Of a stretch of 64,000 bases of DNA, positions 19,070-26,794 are shown one piece after another. The notes beneath the pieces were generated by a model. The model did not search any database, was not told the DNA's origin, and saw only the letters and a list, made by a program, of their open reading frames with translations. The DNA is taken from positions 1 to 64,000 of the forward strand of contig JAKISI010000005.1 in NCBI GenBank assembly GCA_021648685.1. Direction: 5' to 3'. Made by a program: the position numbers and the translations under genes. The DNA comes from Candidatus Polarisedimenticolaceae bacterium (GTDB lineage: Bacteria; Pseudomonadota; Gammaproteobacteria; Chromatiales; Chromatiaceae). The number at the start of each line of letters is the position of its first letter. Positions within the stretch are counted from its first letter, which is position 1.

Positions 19070-19372
19070 TCAACTCTTTTGGTGGATGCGGCCACGCAGT
19101 AGATCCCTGCGCGTTAGTACCACTGTTTCATTCGGGGTGTCCGATCCGGTACTTTCCGCTCCGGGGGAGTGTGCCACCCTGTTTTCCGTGTCAGCAGGTA
19201 TTTCACCTCGCAATATACGCCCAAGCCACTCTTCGTCCACCTCCATTTCCTGGCCATCCTCCCGGGGGGTCAGTAGTTCAGTCAACTGGTTTTGGACCAC
19301 GGCAACAGCATGTTGCTGATTCTGTACTCCGATACATTTTGGCAACACCCAGAGTGCACGCTTGCCAGGCAA
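19070..19372 (-). CDS. Small ORF of unknown function between hypE and the nickel permease
   Basis: Up to 100 codons, opening with a possible TTG, two codons after the hypE stop and in the same frame as hypE. It fills the space between hypE and the permease exactly (6 and 9 base gaps). The sequence is hydrophilic and acidic in the middle (ELLTPREDGQEMEVDEEWLG), with no membrane segment and one cysteine. No ribosome-binding site is convincing for the TTG, so translation is uncertain. I do not recognise a family. Confidence 0.35.
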   Translation of the reverse strand: MPGKRALWVLPKCIGVQNQQHAVAVVQNQLTELLTPREDGQEMEVDEEWLGRILRGEIPADTENRVAHSPGAESTGSDTPNETVVLTRRDLLRGRIHQKS

Positions 19373-19378
19373 ACGGCA

Positions 19379-20431
19379 TCAGCAAATCCTCGGCAGCGGC
19401 TCGCCTGCCAGCCAATCCACCACCCGGCTCCCGCCGAAGCGGGTTTTCATCTGTACCAGACCCTGGTCATCGGTCACTACCTCGCCGATGATGGCCGACT
19501 GTACTCCCAAGGGGTGGGAACACATTACTTCCAGCAGCGCATCTGCACTTTCGGCTGTGCAAATACAGATCAATTTGCCTTCATTGGCGACATACAGGGG
19601 ATCGAGCCCCAGCAGTTCGCAGGCCGCCATTACCTGTTCATCCATGGGGATGGCGGATTCCCGCAAGTGCATACCCACACTCGATTGACGCGCCAGTTCA
19701 TTCAGGGTGGTGGCCAGTCCGCCACGGGTGGGATCACGCAAACAGTGGATCGCATCCGGCGCCGCCGCCACCATTTCGGCGACCAGCTGGTGCAGCGCGG
19801 CGGAATCAGATTCGATGGTGGTTTCAAACTCCAGGTTTTCGCGGCTGGACATGATGGCCACGCCATGATTTCCAATGGATCCGCTCACCAGAATGGCATC
19901 GCCAGGCTGCGCCCGGTCGCCAGAGATATTCACCCCCATCGGCACCGTGCCCACGCCGGTGGTGGTGATGAACACGCCATCGCCCTTGCCCCGTTCCACC
20001 ACCTTGGTGTCACCGGTGACCACCGGCACCCCGGCCTTGCGGCTGGCCTCGGCCATGCTGGCCACGATACGATCGAGATCAGCAAGGGGGAATCCCTCTT
20101 CAAGTATGAAGCCGGCACTCAGATACAGGGGCATGGCTCCAGACATGGCCACGTCGTTGAGGGTGCCATGCACCGCCAGGGAACCGATATCGCCGCCAGG
20201 GAAAAACAGGGGCGAGATCACATGCCCATCGGTACTCATCACCATGCGCCCCTGCTCCACCGGGAAGGAGGCCTGGTCATTGCCCTGGCGCAGCAGCTCA
20301 TTGTCGAAGTGGCGTACAAACAGCTCTTCCACAAGCTGGGCCATGGCTCGTCCGCCACTGCCGTGGGTCATGTCCACGGTACCGGAACGCAGATCCAGCC
20401 GTTGGCTGTAACGGAAGCCCGGGTTGCTCAT
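19379..20431 (-). CDS. hypE: Hydrogenase maturation protein HypE
   Basis: A 350-residue PurM-like ATPase that dehydrates the thiocarbamate on its C-terminal cysteine to thiocyanate, the cyanide donor for the Fe(CN)2CO centre. Motifs: MTHGSGGRAMAQLVEELF near the N-terminus, GGDIGSLAVHGTLNDVAMSG, PVVTGDTKVVERGKGDGVFI, CLRDPTRGGLATTLNELA, and the essential terminal PRIC. The start at 20431 overlaps the hypD stop by 4 bases (ATGA), so longer in-frame starts inside hypD are rejected. It partners with HypF at the end of the same locus. Confidence 0.96.
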   Translation of the reverse strand: MSNPGFRYSQRLDLRSGTVDMTHGSGGRAMAQLVEELFVRHFDNELLRQGNDQASFPVEQGRMVMSTDGHVISPLFFPGGDIGSLAVHGTLNDVAMSGAMPLYLSAGFILEEGFPLADLDRIVASMAEASRKAGVPVVTGDTKVVERGKGDGVFITTTGVGTVPMGVNISGDRAQPGDAILVSGSIGNHGVAIMSSRENLEFETTIESDSAALHQLVAEMVAAAPDAIHCLRDPTRGGLATTLNELARQSSVGMHLRESAIPMDEQVMAACELLGLDPLYVANEGKLICICTAESADALLEVMCSHPLGVQSAIIGEVVTDDQGLVQMKTRFGGSRVVDWLAGEPLPRIC

Positions 20432-21570
20432 GCTGCCGACTCCTCCGAACCGGAACGAAAGCGCCCATAACTCCAGTAGGCGGCACAGGCTCCTTCCGAG
20501 GACACCATGCAGGAACCCATGGGATTCTCCGGCGTACAGACGGCGCCAAACAGTTTGCAATCCGTGGGTTTTTTCACGCCCCGCAGGATGCGCGGGCATT
20601 CACAGCCACGCATGTCCGAGGCCGTGATTTCCGGCACCGGGAAACGCTGCTCAGCATCGAACTCCGACCAGGCGGGCCGAATCCGTAACGCACTGCGGGA
20701 TACCATACCCAGGCCGCGCCACTCGAAGGTGGGGCGCAACTCCAGCACCTTGTCCACCAGCGCCTGGGCCTTGCGGTTGCCTTCGCGGGTTACTACCCGG
20801 GTGTATTCATTCTCCACCTCGACCCTGTTCTCATTCAGCTGGCGGATCAGCATGCGTGTCGCCTGCATCACGTCCAGGGGTTCAAAACCGGCGATCACCA
20901 CCGGCTTGCCGTACGCTTCAACCAGGGGTTCATAAGGCCGGGTGCCAATGATGGCGCTGACGTGAGAAGGACCGAGGAAGCCATCGATGGCCATCGGTTC
21001 CGGCTCATCGCTCTGCCCTGGAGCAAGGATGGCTCTGATGGCGGCCGGAGTAAGCACATGGTTGCAAAAAACGCTGAAATTCTTCAGCCCCTCTGCTGCT
21101 GCCTGCTCGATGGCTACCACGGTTGGCGGTGTGGTGGTCTCGAATCCGATGGCGAAAAAGACCACTTGCCGGTGCGGATTGTCACGGGCTATCTGCAGCA
21201 CATCCTGGGTGGACCAGACCATGCGCACGTCGCCGCCGCCGGCCTTGATCTTGAGCAGGCTGTTGCGGCCGCTGCCCGGCACCCGCATCATGTCGCCGTA
21301 GGTACAGAGGATCACTTCATGCTGCTGCACCAGCTCGATGGCGTTGTCGATGCGGCCGATGGGCAGCACACAAACCGGACAGCCGGGACCGTGAATGAAT
21401 TTTACGTTCGGCGGCATCAGCTTCTGCACCCCGTAGCGAAAGATGGCATGGGTGTGGCCGCCGCAGAACTCCATCAGACGATATTCCCGATCCGTGTCCA
21501 CTTCCCTGGCAATGGCATCCGCCAGGGTGTGGGCCAGCTCCTTGCTGCGAAACTCATCGATATATTTCAT
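20428..21570 (-). CDS. hypD: Hydrogenase maturation protein HypD
   Basis: A 380-residue [4Fe-4S] scaffold that with HypC assembles the Fe(CN)2CO unit. The conserved blocks are present: MEFCGGHTHAIFRYG, IHGPGCPVCVLPIGRID, GFETTTPPTVVAI, and the C-terminal cysteine cluster (CECPRILRGVKKPTDCKLFG, AVCTPENPMGSCMVSSEGAC). Length is standard. Its ATG overlaps the hypC stop by 4 bases, and its stop overlaps the hypE start by 4, indicating tight translational coupling. Confidence 0.97.
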   Translation of the reverse strand: MKYIDEFRSKELAHTLADAIAREVDTDREYRLMEFCGGHTHAIFRYGVQKLMPPNVKFIHGPGCPVCVLPIGRIDNAIELVQQHEVILCTYGDMMRVPGSGRNSLLKIKAGGGDVRMVWSTQDVLQIARDNPHRQVVFFAIGFETTTPPTVVAIEQAAAEGLKNFSVFCNHVLTPAAIRAILAPGQSDEPEPMAIDGFLGPSHVSAIIGTRPYEPLVEAYGKPVVIAGFEPLDVMQATRMLIRQLNENRVEVENEYTRVVTREGNRKAQALVDKVLELRPTFEWRGLGMVSRSALRIRPAWSEFDAEQRFPVPEITASDMRGCECPRILRGVKKPTDCKLFGAVCTPENPMGSCMVSSEGACAAYWSYGRFRSGSEESAA

Positions 21571-21791
21571 CGGCCGGTTTCCAGGCCCGCTTCGGCAAAC
21601 AGCGCCAGCGTGTGTTCAGCCTCCTCGGGGCTGACCTTGTTAAGGGCGTAACCGACATGGATCAACACGAAATCACCCACTTCCACATCCTCCACCAGAG
21701 CAAAGGAGATTTCCTTGTGTACGCCCCCCAGATTGACTTTACCTGTTTCGCCGTCGATGGTGATCACTTCCACCGGCATGGCCAGGCACAT
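21567..21791 (-). CDS. hypC: Hydrogenase assembly chaperone HypC
   Basis: A 74-residue chaperone that binds HypD and delivers the iron centre to the hydrogenase large-subunit precursor. It starts with the essential MCLAMPVEVITIDG (Cys2) and contains VGDFVLIHVGYALNKV, then an EEAEHTLALF helix, as in the HypC/HupF family. An in-frame extension upstream is rejected because Cys2 must be near the N-terminus and the ATG at 21791 lies directly after the hypB stop (2-base gap). It overlaps hypD by 4 bases. Confidence 0.96.
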   Translation of the reverse strand: MCLAMPVEVITIDGETGKVNLGGVHKEISFALVEDVEVGDFVLIHVGYALNKVSPEEAEHTLALFAEAGLETGR

Positions 21792-21793
21792 GT

Positions 21794-22615
21794 TTAACCT
21801 CCTCCCAGCGCGGCCAGCTGCCGGTTGGCTTCGATCCATTGATACCAGGCATCCATGCCCTCGCCCGTGGTGGCGGAAAGCCGCAGCACATGGATACGCG
21901 GATTGATCCGCCGGGCATAGCCAATGCACTGTTCCACATCGAAGTCCAGATGCGGCAATAGGTCGATCTTGTTCAGGATCATCAAATCCGAGGCATGGAA
22001 CATGTCAGGATACTTGAGGGGCTTGTCCTCGCCTTCCGTGACGGAAAGGATGGTGATTTTGTGCGCCTCCCCCAGATCGAACGCCGCCGGACAGACCAGG
22101 TTGCCCACATTTTCGATGAACAGTACGCTGTCTGGCTCGGGCGTCAGCGATTCAAGGGCATGGCCGACCATATGCGCATCCAGGTGACAGCCCTTGCCGG
22201 TGTTGATCTGCAATGCCTTGACACCGGTCTCGCGGATGCGGTCGGCATCGTGGCTGGTCTGCTGATCACCTTCGATGACAGCCATGGGCTGGTGATCTTT
22301 CCTGTCCAGCAGGGTGCGGGTGAGGAGCGTGGTCTTGCCGGATCCGGGGCTGGAAACCAGGTTCAGCGCCAGAATCTTCCGCTGCGCAAACCAGTGCCGG
22401 TTGGCCGCCGCGTATTCGTTGTTCTTGCCCAGTATGTCCTGTTCGATCTGCACCATGCGCGCCTGGCTGAGTCCCGGCGCATGGGCATGAGCCGCCCCCT
22501 GACCATAGTCATGATTATGGCCATGCCCGTGATGATGCTCATGGTGGTGATGGTGATGCTCCTGACCCTCGATCGTTGTCTCCCCTTCACCACAGCCGCA
22601 CACGGTACACATCAT
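21794..22615 (-). CDS. hypB: Hydrogenase nickel incorporation GTPase HypB
   Basis: A 273-residue SIMIBI GTPase that loads nickel with HypA. The N-terminal high-affinity metal site is [10 protein letters not shown], followed by a histidine-rich stretch (about 20-40) of the kind that stores nickel. The G domain has the P-loop [15 protein letters not shown], switch residues [33 protein letters not shown] and the NKID specificity motif. The start is one of two tandem ATGs at 22615/22612 overlapping the hypA stop; the second puts the CxxCGC motif closest to the N-terminus. Confidence 0.96.
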   Translation of the reverse strand: MMCTVCGCGEGETTIEGQEHHHHHHEHHHGHGHNHDYGQGAAHAHAPGLSQARMVQIEQDILGKNNEYAAANRHWFAQRKILALNLVSSPGSGKTTLLTRTLLDRKDHQPMAVIEGDQQTSHDADRIRETGVKALQINTGKGCHLDAHMVGHALESLTPEPDSVLFIENVGNLVCPAAFDLGEAHKITILSVTEGEDKPLKYPDMFHASDLMILNKIDLLPHLDFDVEQCIGYARRINPRIHVLRLSATTGEGMDAWYQWIEANRQLAALGGG

Positions 22616-22953
22616 TCCACCTCCAGTTCTTTCACTCGCAGCTCTTCACCGCCGGTTACCTGCAGCTGGTAGCTGCCGCAGCGGGGGCAGGCATCAAAGC
22701 GCTGTTCGATTTCAACATTGTTTCCACAGGGCAGGCACCAGGCCTTTCCCGGCAGCCTGATGATCTCCAGCCTGGCACTGTCCGCCAGTGTACCCTTTTT
22801 TATCACCTCGAAACTAAAACGCATGGCCTCCAGCTCCACGCCCGCCAGGGCGCCGATCTCCAGCCAGACAATATTTATACGCTCGAAGCCCTGCTTTCTG
22901 GCGGTATCTTCCAGAACCTGCAGCACGCCTTCACACAATGATAGCTCGTGCAT
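22612..22953 (-). CDS. hypA: Hydrogenase nickel chaperone HypA
   Basis: A 113-residue nickel metallochaperone. It begins [16 protein letters not shown], where the Met-His-Glu N-terminus binds nickel, and carries the structural zinc site [10 protein letters not shown]...DACPRCG near residues 70-95. It works with HypB to insert Ni into HoxH. It lies 14 bases after hoxI and overlaps hypB by 4 bases, joining the structural and maturation genes into one transcriptional run. Confidence 0.95.
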   Translation of the reverse strand: MHELSLCEGVLQVLEDTARKQGFERINIVWLEIGALAGVELEAMRFSFEVIKKGTLADSARLEIIRLPGKAWCLPCGNNVEIEQRFDACPRCGSYQLQVTGGEELRVKELEVE

Positions 22954-22967
22954 ATATGGTTGTCGGG

Positions 22968-23471
22968 TTACAGGCGCCCCTTGCCACTGGTACCGATATA
23001 GTCCGCAAGAGCTATTTGCTGTTTGCCGATGTTCGCCAGGGTGTGATGAACACGCTTGATCACCGCCCGCATGAAATCAAACATCATTTGCGGGTGTTCG
23101 GTAATTAATGGCCGGATATCCTCCTCCCTGAATCGCAGGACAGCGGCATTCCCCAAAGCCATGACCGAAGTGGTATGTGGGGTATCGTCAATGAAACTCA
23201 GTTCACCGACCAGGTCGCCTTTTTCCAGCACATGCAGAATACGTGGCGTTTTGCCTTTTTTTCGCTCCTTGACCAGTGCCAAATGCCCTTCGGTGACAAT
23301 ATAGAAACTATTTTCCATATCGCCCTGGTGAAACAGGAATTCTCCATCCTGCAGACATTCTTCACAGCAGGCCCGTTCTGCCAGTATCTGTGCACCTTCT
23401 TCACCGATATATTTTCCTATCGGTGCTTCCGTGATTAGCTTTCTGACTCTTTCAACATCAGGGTTGTTCAT
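22968..23471 (-). CDS. hoxI: Cyclic-nucleotide-binding-domain protein HoxI
   Basis: A 167-residue single CNB-domain protein: FLFHQGDMENSFYIVTEGHL, GDLVGELSFIDDTPHTTSVM, with no helix-turn-helix. Its place after hoxW and its C-terminal helices (FDFMRAVIKRVHHTLANIGK) match HoxI of the Ralstonia soluble hydrogenase operon, where HoxI is an extra subunit of the HoxFU diaphorase that permits NADPH to activate the enzyme. It suggests a six-subunit HoxFUYHI2-type complex here. The gap to hoxW is 18 bases. Confidence 0.88.
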   Translation of the reverse strand: MNNPDVERVRKLITEAPIGKYIGEEGAQILAERACCEECLQDGEFLFHQGDMENSFYIVTEGHLALVKERKKGKTPRILHVLEKGDLVGELSFIDDTPHTTSVMALGNAAVLRFREEDIRPLITEHPQMMFDFMRAVIKRVHHTLANIGKQQIALADYIGTSGKGRL

Positions 23472-23489
23472 CGGTAGCTCCGGATCGTT

Positions 23490-23993
23490 TCATTTGGATA
23501 CAGGTATTGCAGCAATCTGTTCCGTTGCTGCTTCCAGGTTTTGCCTTGCCGTGGGGGTCAATCCTTCTTCAAGTTCCCATGCATAACCACGGATGGTCAG
23601 CAAATGCACTTCCGGCAGCCGACCAAAGCACTGTTCACAGGTGGCCATGATTGAAGGAATTGAAATGGCATGGGAGGTAAAGCTGAAGTCCATTTTAGGC
23701 TGCACCCTTTCCAGCCAGAACTGTTCCACCGCCGGGTCTTTGGTGGCATCCACGAACAGCACCCTGCTTTTACGGCTGATCAGGTCGGCGTCTTCGAGAT
23801 GCAGCTGGTAGTGGCGCGTGATTTCTGCTCGGGGACAAAGTGATTTGCTCTCCAGCCAATCGATGAAGGCCCAGCCCAGCCCGTCATCCTGACGTCCCAC
23901 GTTGCCGATGCCGTAGATCAGGCAGGAGGGATGGTTATAGTTGGACAGCGCTACGCCGGAAGCGGCAACGAGGCATTCAGCGGGCGCGTTCAT
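23490..23993 (-). CDS. hoxW: HoxH-specific hydrogenase maturation endopeptidase
   Basis: A 167-residue protease that removes the C-terminal tail of HoxH after nickel insertion. It opens with the family's LIYGIGNVGRQDDGLGWAFI (nickel-sensing Asp in RQDDG), continues with RVLFVDATKD (second acidic ligand) and SFTSHAISIPSIM (His ligand). The ATG at 23993 is chosen over the upstream in-frame start because GGAGGG sits 8 bases before it; it then overlaps hoxH by 17 bases. The substrate assignment follows from adjacency to hoxH. Confidence 0.92.
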   Translation of the reverse strand: MNAPAECLVAASGVALSNYNHPSCLIYGIGNVGRQDDGLGWAFIDWLESKSLCPRAEITRHYQLHLEDADLISRKSRVLFVDATKDPAVEQFWLERVQPKMDFSFTSHAISIPSIMATCEQCFGRLPEVHLLTIRGYAWELEEGLTPTARQNLEAATEQIAAIPVSK

Positions 23994-25449
23994 CAACCAG
24001 CCCTCCCCCGGCATCATATACCGAAACCACCAGGGGCATCTGACCCATGGCGTGAGTTGCACAGCTCAGACAGGGGTCATAGGCGCGGATACCCACTTCG
24101 ATGGCATTCATCATGCCTTCGGTAATTTCCGCCTGCCCTCCCAGGTACTCCTCGGCCACCGAGCGCACGGTACGGTTCATTACGGTATTGTTCTGGGTGG
24201 TGGCGACTACCAGATTAACAGAGGTGATGGCGCCTTCCTCATCGGCACGGTAGTGGTGCAGCAGGGTGCCCCGCGGCGCTTCGACAACGCCTACGCCCTC
24301 CCCTGTCCAGGCATTGTCCGCAGGCATCAGGATCAGTTGTTCCCCCTGCAGATCCGGATCATTCAGCAGCTCCCTGATCAATTCGGCGGAATGGAGGATC
24401 TCGATGGCGCGAGCCCAGTTGGTGTGCAGGGTCATATCGTTTGCCCTGCCATTGGTGTACTCATGGAAACGCTCCAGCGCCGCCTGGGCCAACGGTGTGG
24501 AATCTCCATAACTTCGGGTTACGTTCACCCGCGCCAGCGGCCCTACCCGAACCGAGCCTGCCTCTCGGCCCAGCTCCTTCAGGTAGGGAAACTTCATATA
24601 GCTCCACTCCTCGGTGGCTTCGGCAAAGTAATCGAGGTAGTCGTGATAGTTCAGCTCGGCAACAATGCTCTTGTTTTTGTCCACGATGCGCATGCTGCCG
24701 TGGTAGTAATCGACATTGCCGCTATCATCCACCAGTGACATGTTGAGCGCGGGAACTTCGGCAAAGCCGTCCACCTGCTTGCGGTGTTTTTCATGGAAGT
24801 CGTAGAACAGCTGCAACCCCTCCTGGGCATACTCGATCACCTGATCCATGGACAGCAGCCCATCCTCGCCATTGAGCAGGCGATCCCTCTCGGCAATGCT
24901 GACACCCTTGTTGACACCTCCGGGAACCGAACTGATGCCGTGCATGCGCTTGCCGAATACAGTCTTTATGACCTCCTGACCCCACTTGCGTAGCGCCACC
25001 ACTCTTTTGACCAGTTCGGGGTTGGCCTCCACCAGACCCAGTACGTTGCGCTGCTCCGGCGGGGCATCCATGCCGAACAGCATTTCCGGGACGATGAGGT
25101 AGAAGTATGCGGTGACGTGGGATTGCAGTTGCTGACCATAGTGCCCCAAGCGGCGTACCTTTTCCGCGGTTGGCAGCATCTCCACCCCGGTGCTGTAGCC
25201 GACGCCGGTGATATCATCCAGCACCTTGGCGCCAGCCAGATGGTGGCTGACAAAGCAGATGCCACAGATGCGCTGCAACAGCATCGGCGCTTCCCAGTAG
25301 GGGTGTCCCTGAATGAATTTCTCGAATCCACGGAATTCCACTACATGCAGCTTCGCATCGGTAACACGATTATTGTCATCCAGGTGAACCGTAACTTTGC
25401 CGTGCCCCTCGATGCGGGTAACAGGGTCGATAACCAGTTTTCTGCTCAT
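23977..25449 (-). CDS. hoxH: NAD-reducing [NiFe] hydrogenase large subunit HoxH (group 3d)
   Basis: A 490-residue catalytic subunit that splits H2 in the cytoplasm. The L1 motif LQRICGICFVSHHLAG (near residue 60) and the L2 motif AYDPCLSCATHAMG near the C-terminus supply the four Ni-binding cysteines. About 24 residues follow the L2 histidine (AMGQMPLVVSVYDAGG...), the tail removed by HoxW. Sequence blocks such as PVTRIEGHGKVTVHLDDNNR match the bidirectional Hox class closely. It lies 14 bases after hoxY and overlaps hoxW. All residues needed for activity are visible. Confidence 0.97.
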   Translation of the reverse strand: MSRKLVIDPVTRIEGHGKVTVHLDDNNRVTDAKLHVVEFRGFEKFIQGHPYWEAPMLLQRICGICFVSHHLAGAKVLDDITGVGYSTGVEMLPTAEKVRRLGHYGQQLQSHVTAYFYLIVPEMLFGMDAPPEQRNVLGLVEANPELVKRVVALRKWGQEVIKTVFGKRMHGISSVPGGVNKGVSIAERDRLLNGEDGLLSMDQVIEYAQEGLQLFYDFHEKHRKQVDGFAEVPALNMSLVDDSGNVDYYHGSMRIVDKNKSIVAELNYHDYLDYFAEATEEWSYMKFPYLKELGREAGSVRVGPLARVNVTRSYGDSTPLAQAALERFHEYTNGRANDMTLHTNWARAIEILHSAELIRELLNDPDLQGEQLILMPADNAWTGEGVGVVEAPRGTLLHHYRADEEGAITSVNLVVATTQNNTVMNRTVRSVAEEYLGGQAEITEGMMNAIEVGIRAYDPCLSCATHAMGQMPLVVSVYDAGGGLVDERAR

Positions 25450-25463
25450 TTCAATAATTCCGC

Positions 25464-26093
25464 TTAGTCATAGCGATTAATGGATTTGGGAAGACCCACT
25501 TCCCGCCCGTTGACAAGATCATCCAGCACCTTGAAGATTGCCGCGCCATCCGGCGGGCAGCCGGGAATGAAGTAGTCCATCTTGACCACTTCATGGCAGG
25601 GGTAGACCTTGGTGGTGATCCTGGGGATATCCGGGTGGTAGGGGATTAGTGGCTCGGTACCCGGCTCGGCTGTAGGCACATCCAGATAGGCTTCCCTGAA
25701 ACACTCCTCCAGAGGCACCACATTACGCATCGCCGGCACCCCGCCCCAAACCGCACAGGCACCAACAGAGATCAGGATGTCGCAGTTTTCCCTGAAATGC
25801 TCCAGTGTCTCGATGTTCTCGTCATTGGCAATGCCGCCTTCGACAAAGCCAATGGCACAACGGTGGGGGATGCGTTTGACATCGGTGAGAGAAGAGCGCG
25901 TGATGTTCACTTTCTCCAGCAGGCGCAGCAAAGTCTCATCCATGTCCAGAAATGACAAGGTGCAGCCCCAGCAGCCGCACAAACCGATCATGGCAACCTG
26001 GATTTTTTCATCCCGCGCAGCGCGCACCGACGGATCAAGCTGTGTTGCAGGCAGCTCATGGGAGGCTGTTTTCTGTTTCACTGACTTGTTCAT
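25464..26093 (-). CDS. hoxY: NAD-reducing hydrogenase small subunit HoxY
   Basis: A 209-residue small subunit carrying the proximal [4Fe-4S] cluster that relays electrons from HoxH to the diaphorase. Cluster ligands appear in GLCGCWGCTLSFLDMDE, SVGACAVWGGVPAMRN and YFIPGCPPDGAAIFKVL. There is no Tat signal, fitting a cytoplasmic group 3 enzyme. The N-terminus has about 30 extra residues (KQKTASHELPATQLDPSVRA) before the conserved core. The start overlaps the hoxU stop by 4 bases. Confidence 0.96.
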   Translation of the reverse strand: MNKSVKQKTASHELPATQLDPSVRAARDEKIQVAMIGLCGCWGCTLSFLDMDETLLRLLEKVNITRSSLTDVKRIPHRCAIGFVEGGIANDENIETLEHFRENCDILISVGACAVWGGVPAMRNVVPLEECFREAYLDVPTAEPGTEPLIPYHPDIPRITTKVYPCHEVVKMDYFIPGCPPDGAAIFKVLDDLVNGREVGLPKSINRYD

Positions 26094-26794
26094 TGACGTT
26101 CCCTCTCCAGCGCCCGCTCACGGATGGATTTGATCTCGAATTTGCGCTTGCCAATGGGCTGGTCATAGCCGACGCCTTTTTCAAGAATACAGCCCACAGG
26201 GCAGAGCCGAGCGGCTTCGCGCACCTGCTCTGGTGGCATCCTGTCTGCGAGTTTCACGTCGATCTCGATACTGGCGTGGCTGCCCCGGTGGTCGATGCTG
26301 AAAATCTTCTGTCCGGTTTCCCGATCACGGATAAACTGCACACAACGCTGACAGAAAATACAGCGATCCCGCTCCAGCCAGATATGTTTGGCGGCATGTT
26401 CGCGCGGGCGCACGGGAAAACGGTAGGGAAAGCGCGACACCATCATCTCCAGTTCATAACCCACCGCCTGCAATTCGCAGCGGCCACTCTTTTCACAGCT
26501 GGGACAGTTGTGGTTGCCCTCGGAAAACAGCAGTTCCACCAGCATTTTGCGCATGTTGGCCACTTCGGGTTCGTTGACTTCCACCTCCATGCCATCTGCC
26601 ACGGGTACCGTGCAGGCGGCCATTACGTTTCCGTTTACTCTTACTGAGCAGGTGCGGCAAGTGCCGAGGCAGGGTTTTCCTCTCTTGTAGCAGAGGGTGG
26701 GAATATAGACACCGTTGTCGGCGGCAACATCCACCAGCGTTGCACCGTCCCCGGCCTTATACTCCTTGCCATCTATGGTTATCCGGACACTCAT
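26090..26794 (-). CDS. hoxU: Hydrogenase diaphorase small subunit HoxU
   Basis: A 234-residue iron-sulfur subunit homologous to the N-terminal part of NuoG. It has a [2Fe-2S] ferredoxin domain (PTLCYKRGKPCLGTCRTCSV), a His/Cys-ligated [4Fe-4S] region (EGNHNCPSCEKSGRCELQAV) and a further cluster site (ERDRCIFCQRCVQFIRD ... CPVGCILEKG). It connects HoxF to HoxY. Overlaps of 4 bases with both hoxF and hoxY show coupled translation. Confidence 0.96.
   Translation of the reverse strand: MSVRITIDGKEYKAGDGATLVDVAADNGVYIPTLCYKRGKPCLGTCRTCSVRVNGNVMAACTVPVADGMEVEVNEPEVANMRKMLVELLFSEGNHNCPSCEKSGRCELQAVGYELEMMVSRFPYRFPVRPREHAAKHIWLERDRCIFCQRCVQFIRDRETGQKIFSIDHRGSHASIEIDVKLADRMPPEQVREAARLCPVGCILEKGVGYDQPIGKRKFEIKSIRERALERERQ

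Noticed and set aside
19379-19381. TGA at the end of hypE as a selenocysteine or read-through codon
   Set aside because: HypE must end in its PRIC cysteine, which is exactly what precedes the TGA; no SECIS-like structure was noticed.
23494-24062. Longer HoxW reading frame starting at 24062
   Set aside because: The added residues lie inside hoxH and the ATG at 23993 has a GGAGGG at the right distance.
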